Assembly (NCBI GenBank): GCA_951799445.1
Contig: OX637293.1
Coordinates: 5,394,001 to 5,458,000 of the forward strand
Direction: 5' to 3'
From: Pseudisothecium myosuroides
Taxonomy: Eukaryota; Streptophyta; Bryopsida; Hypnales; Lembophyllaceae
Length of the DNA stretch: 64,000 nt
The notes under the pieces are model-generated. The model was not told the DNA's origin, did not search any database, and worked only from the letters and a program-made list of their open reading frames with translations. Below, one piece after another: positions 56,481 to 64,000 of the stretch. A program made the translations under genes and the position numbers. Positions within the stretch are counted from its first letter, which is position 1. Each line of letters starts with the position of its first letter.

Positions 56481-56697
56481 AAGATTGAAATACTTCAAGT
56501 CACTTTTGTAGTTTTAACACCCTCATGTTCAATCATTATAATCTTTCAATTCATAAGTGATATTGTTGTGTGTTTTTTTCCTATGTGACCTCTAACATGT
56601 CTAGTTTGAATTTGTACGGTTACAATTCATAAAAAATTGATACAATTTAGAGCAAATTCCTAGAAGTTCAAACAGGCCTTGGGCATTTAGGAGTTAA
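56481..56697 (+). mobile_element. Right-end fragment of the piggyBac-like family (copy F)
   Basis: Contains AATCATTATAATCTTTCAATTC and TGTACGGTTACAATTCA and ends CAGGCCTTGGGCATTTAGGAGTTAA, a clear variant of the MITE right terminus GGCCTTGGACCTTTAGGGGTTAA. TTAA is at 56694-56697. The left end was not identified. Confidence 0.65.
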
Positions 56698-56704
56698 TGC
56701 ATAC

Positions 56705-57165
56705 TAGTGCCGTTGCCAAAGTCAAAGTCAAAGTCAAAGTAATTTTCTAATTTTTAATTCATAAAAATTTCAAAATTCATATCTCTCACACCATAGGTCC
56801 CAACACCACAAAACAAAGCCCGAGCACCCCCAAGAGCTTTCCAATGGTACCAAGAACGCAATTGGGGGGCTCACGGTCCAAGAGATCTCATCGTAAAAAA
56901 CAAAATAACCTAACTCAAGATGTGGACTAGTGTGCCCTGTGCCATTGCCACAACCAAAATAAAAGTAAAAGTTTTTTTTCAATTTTTCAATTTGTAAATA
57001 CTTTGAAATTCAATAACTTTCCCACTATGAGTCAAAACACCACGAAACAAAGCCGGTGCACCGCTCCTTGCCGAGGGTTTTTTGACGGTACTAAGAACGC
57101 GACTGGGGGACGTACGGTCCAAGAGATCTCATCGTAACAAACAAACAAAACAAACAATCTAAGTT
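56705..57165 (+). repeat. SINE-like repeat dimer, + orientation
   Basis: Two units, about 56705-56930 and 56931-57165. Each runs ACTAGTG..C..TGCCA, CACCA.A.GTC..AACACCAC.AAACAAAGC, GAGC or GCACC words, GGTAC.AAGAACGC, then CGGTCCAAGAGATCTCATCGTAA, followed by an A-rich tail of AACAAA words. Same family as 19815-20213 (opposite strand) and 58640-58775. Unit 1 has four tandem AAAGTC words near 56718. Confidence 0.65.
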
Positions 57166-57216
57166 AAGGTAATGTGGATGGATGGATTCCTGTATCCCTT
57201 GAAAATTTCCATAAAA

Positions 57217-58144
57217 TGACTTCTAAATGACCAAAGTTCCTGTGGGGGACAAAATGGATTTTAGACAGGCTCCTACAATTTCAATTTTCATCTTGATTTC
57301 TTAAGACTTTTTGTTAAGATAGAAAAACACAATAGTTATTTAGGAATATAAATTTTATTTCAATTAGTACTTGGGAGAAAAAGTTTTGCCATCCTAAGCA
57401 CAAATTTCACCTTGCTAGATAGCAAAAATATCCATTAAGAACTTGAAATTAAAAAAATTTAAAGTTTGTTTCTTGTGGATTATATTTTTGTCTCAATCTA
57501 TGGAAAGCTTTGATTCTTCCTATTTGGATTAGTGATGTGAAAATTATGGAGCATCTTGTTTTCTAGGCAATCATAGCATCTTCTTGAAAAAATAACATGT
57601 TGGATTTCGTTTTTGAACTTAATTTTTAAAATTAAAAAAAGAAGTTCCATAGGGTTTAGTTTGCTCACTATAACAATCTCACCAATTGGATTAATAATTT
57701 TAAATTCCGAGATATTAACAATTTAGTTTTTCCTTCTATATCATACCTACTTCTATTTAACAAGTTTTTAAAGAATGAAAATTAAATTTTTATAATTTCA
57801 ATTATAAAAAAAAAATCTCAACTCAATTCTTCATTATAGTTTTTTTAATTCAAACTTTGTAGTACAAAAAATTTAAGTTAAAAAAAATTCAAAGTCAAAT
57901 ACTCTTGTCATGCAAGGTGCAAAATAATTTGTTTTTTTCTTTGAGAGTGCAAATATCTTGCAATCTATGAGGACAAAGTTTTTGAAATTTCTTCCACATA
58001 TTCTTACACTAATCTTGTGCAAGATCCTATGGTTAGAAATGTGAAAAAAATAATTTTTAGTTTTTTGCTCTTTACAATAGAAATGACAGTTTTGAGGGTT
58101 TTTTTTGACAAACTTAAGACAAGGCCATGGTCTTTAGGGATTAA
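57217..58144 (+). mobile_element. piggyBac-like MITE, copy C (diverged)
   Basis: A diverged full-length relative of copies A and B. The left end has CTTCTAAATGACCAAAG and GTGGGGGACAAAATGGATTTTAGACAGG, and the right end is CATGGTCTTTAGGGATTAA. Interior landmarks such as GATAGAAAAAC, GGAAAGCTTTGATTC and AACAATCTCACCAATTGGATTA match copy A. The left TTAA is lost; the right TTAA is at 58141-58144. Confidence 0.8.
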
Positions 58145-59548
58145 TGTGCATATGTAAGTATGCGTGGTTGTGAAAAAGGATTTTCACATCTTTGAGACAA
58201 CTAGTATTTAAGCATTTGTTCAATGCTAGTGTAACTACAAAATGTTTAATCATTCACTAGGTGAATTATCAATGAAGGTTTTTGAAAATGCATTGTTTTT
58301 GTTTGATTAATATTTATTGAGAAAGCTTTAAACAAATGTGCCAATGGAAAGAAGAAAGAATGTTGTATATGAATCAATGATAGTGAGATGTCGGAAGAAA
58401 TCATTACAATATTACAAAAAATTATAAATTTCAATCCTAACATATACTTTCAACACTTTGGAATTTCGAATTTTTAGGTATAGAACTTGGGTTACTATGG
58501 CATGTGTCAAATACAAAATCTCAAATCCACATTCAAAATTAAACTTTGTAGGCATTTCAAAATCTACTTAACCTCTATATGCTTGAACTAAAGATAAAAG
58601 GAAACTTCTAAATAAGCACGATTTCTTTTCTCTTGTGATCTAGAATGCCATAGAACCAAACCTATGCACCCCTCGTTTCCGAGGGCTTTCAAACAATACC
58701 AAGAATGCGACCGGGGGACGCACAATTCTAAAGAACTCACCTTAACAAAAAACAAAAAACAACCTAACTTAAGGTATGGATTCTATTATACTTTACTACA
58801 ATAATCTTCACTAAAAATTAAAGGATTATTAGTTGATAAGATCTAATATAATTTCCATGTAATTATTTTGCCTCCTATTCTTCATCTCCAATTCTTTGCC
58901 TCTAATCTTTAATGAATTGAGTTCTTCATTCGAAAGAACTAGTTCAAAAATTCTAAGAAAGGCATATCAAGCATTCATCAAGATGGATGAATTAAGAAAG
59001 CATGTAAGGTATATGTGTGCACCTATAATTGTCATTTATTATAAGTAAGTAAATAATTGGAATTTGTGATTAACATTTAGATGAAAGAATAAATATATGT
59101 ATATTTCTTACCAAATATGAAAAATGATATGCTAAAGTAGAAATACGAAACATTGACTCAAACTCTAAAATACATTAACTTCCAATTTTTTTTATAAGAA
59201 TGTAAATAATAATTGACTATAAGGTCATCAATAAATCAAAGGCAATACAATGGATAAGTTTACCTAAATAATTGCGACCCCTACCTTCCTATATCACAAT
59301 ACATAATCCCATTTTCATTTTAGAACCTAAATCTAGAGTTGCCATTCTTCTCTTATTTGTGAGGCGCAAATCTCATAAGATAGTTATAACTATCCTCGAA
59401 TTAGTTTTTGAAATATAAAGAAAGAATATATATAGTAGCAATGAAATTAGGTCACAGTTGCAATTAGGCTTATTTACTTTACTGAAAATAATACAATAAA
59501 CACATAAATGGTGATATCACATAATTATAAATTCAATCAATGCTTCTC
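58145..59548. other. AT-rich spacer with a partial SINE-like unit
   Basis: A single decayed unit of the SINE-like family lies at about 58640-58775, ending CACCTTAACAAAAAACAAAAAACAACC after GGGGGACGCACAATT. The rest has no recognised feature. Confidence 0.45.
58640..58775 (+). repeat. Single truncated SINE-like unit
   Basis: Carries CTATGCACCCCTCG, CCGAGGGCTTTCAAAC, ATACCAAGAATGCGACCGG, then an A-rich tail of AACAAAAAAC words. This is the 3' half of the unit seen at 57.0-57.16 kb. Confidence 0.6.
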
Positions 59549-60483
59549 TTAACCCCTAAAGGCCCATTGTCCCCTCGGGGGACAAATGGGATTTCGGGCA
59601 GGTACCTACGGGCTGAAATTTTGTCCTGATTTTTTGAAACTTTTTTTGAAGATAGAAAAACTGATAAGCTTTGTGGGAATATAATTTTTTCTACAATCGG
59701 TGCCCGGGAACAATAGTTATGACCAAATAAGCTCAAAACAGGGGACGGCGGGCAGCCCGGGCAATAGAAAAAAAATGGACAAAAATTTGAATTTTTTTTT
59801 TAATATTTTTTTCTGATAGATTATATTTTTGCCTATTTGGAAAGCTTTGATTCATTTCATTTGGATATGTTATGAGAAAGTTATGGATATTCTTGTTTTT
59901 CGGGCAGTTAGAGCATCTTCTTGAAAAAAATAACTTGTAGGATTCATTTCTGAATGCAATTTTTCAAATTTTTCAATTTTTTTTTTTTGCATGGTGTAAT
60001 TTACTTGCTAGAACAATCTCACCATTGGGATTAGTGCATTTTAATTCCATCTAAAATATATAAATATTTTAGATTTTCCTTCTATCTTGGACCTACTTCT
60101 ACTTAACAATTTTTTTAAGAATGATAATTAAGTTTTTTTGAATTTTTTTTTTCCTAGACTCTCAACTCAATTTTCTACAATAAAGATTAAAAGCTCAAAA
60201 CGCTGTAGTGCAAAAAATTTAAGTTAAAAATGTCTAAAGCCAAAAAATCTAGCCCCGCAATGTGCTGAAAAACTTGTTTTCTTCACTTTAAACGCAGATA
60301 TCTTGCAATCTGTGCGGTCAAAAATTCTGAAATTTTTTCCATACATTCTCATACTAGTTAGGTATAAGATCCTACGGTTAGTGTTCAAAAAAACATTTTT
60401 AAAATTTTTTTATACTTTGCTATAGAAATGGCAGTTTTCAATGTTTTTTGGCAGAAAAAAGGCCTTGGACCTTTAGGGGTTAA
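59549..60483 (+). mobile_element. piggyBac-like MITE, copy A, flanked by TTAA
   Basis: The element is 59553-60479 (927 bp), with termini CCCCTAAAGGCCC and GGACCTTTAGGGG, flanked by TTAA on both sides (59549-59552 and 60480-60483). Just inside the left end, ATTGTCCCC-TC-GGGGGACAAAT forms a hairpin that is kept in copy B. It contains no transposase. The TTAA duplication and the CCC..GGG ends are hallmarks of piggyBac-type elements. Confidence 0.85.
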
Positions 60484-61224
60484 TGATTTCCTTCAATGGC
60501 GGTTCAATTTTCATGCCTTCCCTCACAATTAATTCTCATATATAAGATGTTAATATTAGGCAAGGTTGATATGGTATATTCATACCTTACTCCAATGGAA
60601 TACATATTATTTTGCAACACCATTGAAAGATTTCACTAAGTGTCAAGGTTTTATTGATATGATATTTGGATAAAATTGTGACACAATTTGTCTTTAATAC
60701 AAGAGATTGCACAACTATACCCCCTAATAATAACAAAAAAATAAAAATAAAAATAACAAAATAATCGACCATTATCAATGGTAGAGGATAGAACCACGCA
60801 ATTGCTCAAGGGGCATGGATGAGGGGGTACGTGGCCGCCGCGCCGCCAATAACGGCAACCCGACAACGGCCGTGACGTCGCCGCCGCCTGGCCGCAGCCG
60901 CTCCCTGCCGTCGCGACAAACCCAAACTTATCATCTTCCTGCCCGTTAACTTACCCCTGCCCGTTTCTCCCTCTCTGCCCGCCCTTGCTCACACTTCGAG
61001 ATCACAACAATCCCTTGCCGTCACCAAGAGGCAGAAGCCTCCCGAACGTTCTGCCATTTCACCTCATTGCCGCCGCCCCTTCCGTCTCGCACCTCCATCA
61101 TTCATCACGATCGGAGCTCCAGATCGGTAGATTTCTCTCCCCTTGTAGTCCACCCACTTGGGTTACGCTTGATTTCGCGTTTCACCGAAAGGATTGCAAG
61201 GAGTTCTCCGAGAGAGAGAGAGAG
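60484..61224. promoter_or_regulatory. PDX1 promoter and 5' leader
   Basis: AT-rich to about 60780, then abruptly GC-rich (60820-61200). ACGTGGC, an ABRE/G-box-like core, is at 60829-60835, and TGACGTC, a TGA/CRE-type bZIP core, is at about 60873-60879. The leader ends with a short GA run (about 61210-61224) directly before the ATG. There is an open frame through the leader in phase with PDX1 but no in-frame ATG upstream of 61225 that I would prefer. Confidence 0.45.
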
Positions 61225-62740
61225 ATGGAAGGGAACAATGGAGTTGTGGCTGTGTACCGCAACAACGGCAGCGGCTTGTCCGAGAACAGCAACAACAGTA
61301 AGAAGACGGTGTCGTATGCCGTCAAGGTCGGTTTGGCGCAAATGCTGCGTGGCGGAGTGATCATGGACGTGGTGGATGCCGCCCAGGCGCGGATTGCTGA
61401 AGAAGCCGGGGCGGTGGCGGTCATGGCGTTGGAACGTGTGCCGGCCGACATTCGGGCTGAGGGAGGAGTCGCCCGCATGAGTGACCCGAGCATGATCAAG
61501 GAGATCAAGAAGGCCGTCACCATTCCGGTGATGGCGAAAGCCCGAATTGGTATGGGCCTCCGTCGCTTCATCTTCTTGTTCTAGGATTTTTCCATGTTTT
61601 TTTATGGTGTTTGCCTTGTTGATGGTGCGAATTGTTTGGAACCCTATTATGGAAGCTTTTTGAGGGTTTGAAATTTTGCCCGGAAGAGGTTCTGAGGGTT
61701 TAAGAGCTTGTTGTTCCTTTTCGTACGGAGTTGCAGGCCCTGTTTTGTGTATAGATTCCTGGTTTGGTGGATTTGTTTCAGTCAATGACGACGTGATGGA
61801 CACTCTAACCTCTGTAATCTTGTACTTGGGCTTGCAATTTTGGCACTGTGACGTAGGTTGATCGTTTGCTGCAGTTAATGATTGTATGGCAGGATATTTT
61901 AGAATGTTATTGTAGAGAAGGTCGTGATTAAAAGAGGTGTGAGTACAATTTTTTTACTGTGATGTAGGTCGAATGTTTGCTCCATTTAATGATTGTGGCA
62001 TGATATTCTAGAATATTGTTTTAGAGAAGGTTGTGATGAAAGAGGTGTGAGTGTGTTCGTGGTAATTGTGAGCGAAGAAGAGTATTTCTAACCATGTGAT
62101 TTTCTGGACAGGTCATTTTGTGGAGGCGCAAATTTTGGAAGCTATTGGTGTGGATTACATAGACGAGAGCGAGGTCCTGACCCCCGCCGACGACACGCAC
62201 CACATCAACAAGCACAACTACCGGATTCCTTTCGTGTGCGGTTGTCGAAACCTGGGCGAGGCTCTGCGTCGCATTGCCGAGGGCGCGGCCATGATCCGCA
62301 CCAAGGGCGAGGCGGGGACTGGCAATGTGGTGGAAGCCGTGCGTCACACGCGGTCTGTCCTTGGTGAGATTCGGAGGTTACAGAGCTTGGATGACGATGA
62401 GGTTTTCACTTTCGCCAAGGAGATTTCTGCTCCGTATGAGCTCGTGAGGCAGACCAAGCAGCTGGGGAGGCTCCCTGTCGTCAACTTCGCCGCTGGAGGA
62501 GTGGCCACTCCTGCAGACGCCGCTCTCATGATGCAATTGGGATGCGACGGGGTGTTTGTTGGTTCAGGGATCTTCAAGAGCGGGGATCCGGCCAAGCGAG
62601 CTCGCGCTATTGTGGAAGCTGTGACGCATTACAACGACGCGCATGTCCTGGCGGACGTGAGTGAGAATCTTGGGGAAGCCATGGTGGGGATTAACCTCAG
62701 CGATAAGAAGGTGGAACGCTTTGCAGCAAGGTCTGAGTAG
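61225..62740 (+). CDS. PDX1: Pyridoxal 5'-phosphate synthase PDX1 (two exons)
   Basis: Synthase subunit of the deoxyxylulose-independent vitamin B6 pathway. It makes PLP from ribose 5-phosphate, glyceraldehyde 3-phosphate and ammonia supplied by the glutaminase PDX2, as a cytosolic dodecamer. Predicted 317 residues, close to the usual 309-313. Exon 1 is 61225-61549 and exon 2 is 62112-62740; the split codon G|GT at the junction rebuilds ARIGHFVEAQ. Catalytic residues are present: Asp48 (GGVIMDV), Lys105 (VMAKARIGH), which forms the first Schiff base, and Lys173 ([11 protein letters not shown]), the second lysine. The phosphate-binding loops [14 protein letters not shown] and [11 protein letters not shown] are intact. 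The C-terminus ends FAARSE. The single intron interrupts the gene just after the first active-site lysine. The start is chosen because [11 protein letters not shown] directly precedes the conserved core. Confidence 0.97.
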
Positions 62741-64000
62741 AAAGTAGATTGCCGAATACTGGCATCTCTTGTTTCAGTTCTCGTAAGAACTAGGGTGTGA
62801 CTTCCCTCCAATGCACTGTACCATTCTTTAAAATTTTGGGACGAAATTGGATTTTTTTTCCAGCCTTTACCTGTAGATGAGTAGAGGAAAGTATGGTGAC
62901 TTTGTTCTTCAGTGCTTTTTAGCACGCAGGGATTGCACCTAACATACAATATCTATCATTTCTTCTGTTTACTCTTGGCCTTTAGCTTGCAATGTAGACG
63001 AGGGCCTCGATGCAGGCTGCCTGCCTAAAGAATTTTCTCAAAACTTTGATTTATTATAGATATTTGCAAAGACAGTTGCAGATGTGTCAGGAATCAGGAA
63101 ACGAGAAGGAGTCGAATACAGCTTTGAAGTACCTGTTTATGAGGTATGAATTAACGATTTCGTTTAAATTTGTTAAATGAGGATGCTTCTATTGTTCCTT
63201 ACAGCCTGTAGAATTCTGAGTGTGAAAGCGAAGATTGTTGGGGATCAGATGTAGGTTTTTTGGTGACCTAACGAAGCTACCTGGAATATGCCAAATGATG
63301 ACCACTACATCTTCAGGAGAAGTTGATGCGGATGACTTGATAGTGTTAAGGTAGAGGATACTACTTGCGTCTTTTCCAGCATTGCATCCAACCAATATAT
63401 AGGAGTGTGATTTTGGGGAGATGAGTAGAGTCGTGAAGAGATCTATGGGTACAAGAGCCAAGTCTGTTGGGATCTAGTTTTTATGCTTGTGTATGGATTT
63501 CTTATCCAACTTTAATTTGGGAGGTTGTCCACCATTATAAGTGACGATTTCAGTGGTCGTAGGAGACGGCATCTGGTATCCTCTACTTCTTGAAGCTGCA
63601 TTTCAATCACTGAATGTAGCTTATCATATCTCCTTTCCTCCGTCGATTTGGTGTCCCAAGGTGTTGTATAACGGTACCATCTGGAACTGTTTCAGAAACG
63701 TCTAGTAACTTAGTGACGGAGGTCCGACTTGAACAGAATTTGTTGATTTTTTCCATTCGTGATGATGGGAGCTGCTGCACTGATCTTCCATTCAAGTTCT
63801 CTCTCTCTCTAAGTTAATGGCCACAATGTTTGCTAATTGCTAATTGATGTTCTTTTCAATTTTGAAGACCATGAACTTGGTGTTCTGCTATTAGGGTTGA
63901 TCTTACGATCTTGAAATGAATATGCGAGTAAGTGCTAGAGCTGTTTGAAAACCTACACCCTTTATTATAGGGATTGCATGGTTTGGGATTTGAAGGATGA
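62741..64000. other. 3' flank of PDX1
   Basis: 62741-62950 is the likely 3' UTR. The rest holds a short CT run (63798-63811) and open frames on the minus strand (63189-63461, 63607-63795) with no recognised motif. No further gene is supported before the window ends. Confidence 0.4.

Noticed and set aside
61105..61803. 232-codon minus-strand open frame over PDX1
   Set aside because: Antisense of PDX1 exon 1 and intron; the sense strand has clear PDX1 motifs.

Overview
The window is nuclear DNA of a land plant. It holds six multi-exon genes with GT-AG introns: a DUF688 protein, a plastid DUF3611 protein with a transit-type leader, a UBP24-type deubiquitinase, a plant-type (JMJ14 clade) JmjC histone demethylase, a vitamin B6 synthase PDX1, and an unidentified coiled-coil protein. 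They are separated by long AT-rich tracts full of decayed transposons. The short introns, the gene spacing (about one per 10 kb) and the intron-containing PDX1 make a bryophyte (moss-like) genome my best guess. That is an inference, and I do not name a genus.

Layout. 1-9.4 kb: DUF688 gene (+, 1738-5465), then non-coding DNA with a decayed 295-bp tandem duplication. 9.4-13 kb: coiled-coil gene (+), whose last exon carries five 17-residue repeats. 13-15.5 kb: non-coding, with a near-perfect 97-bp tandem duplication. 15.5-18.1 kb: DUF3611 gene (-), with duplicated telo-boxes and two G-boxes upstream. 18-24 kb: transposon remains, including a SINE-like dimer and a 330-bp hairpin. 24-28.3 kb: UBP24-like gene (-), with a tandem triplication in intron 1. 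28.3-41 kb: a transposon graveyard with a MITE pair, a Ty1/copia relic whose gag is split by a hairpin element and a piggyBac-like MITE, and a piggyBac-type transposase relic. 41.7-49.5 kb: JmjC gene (+). 49.5-61 kb: AT-rich repeats, two more MITE copies and more SINE-like units. 61.2-62.7 kb: PDX1 (+).

The genes are unrelated housekeeping or regulatory genes; there is no operon or cluster logic. The most unusual content is the mobile DNA. I found a degenerate piggyBac-superfamily transposase (DNYFT motif, a GVDxxDQLR-like box, a Cys-rich tail ending CFERYH). In the same window is a family of about 0.93-kb non-autonomous elements with CCCC...GGGG termini and TTAA or CTAG target duplications. 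They probably belong together, because the relic is followed at 40.18 kb by the same type of right end. Exon joins were worked out by hand from splice signals and reading phase. They close in frame for five genes; one join in the coiled-coil gene is unresolved.
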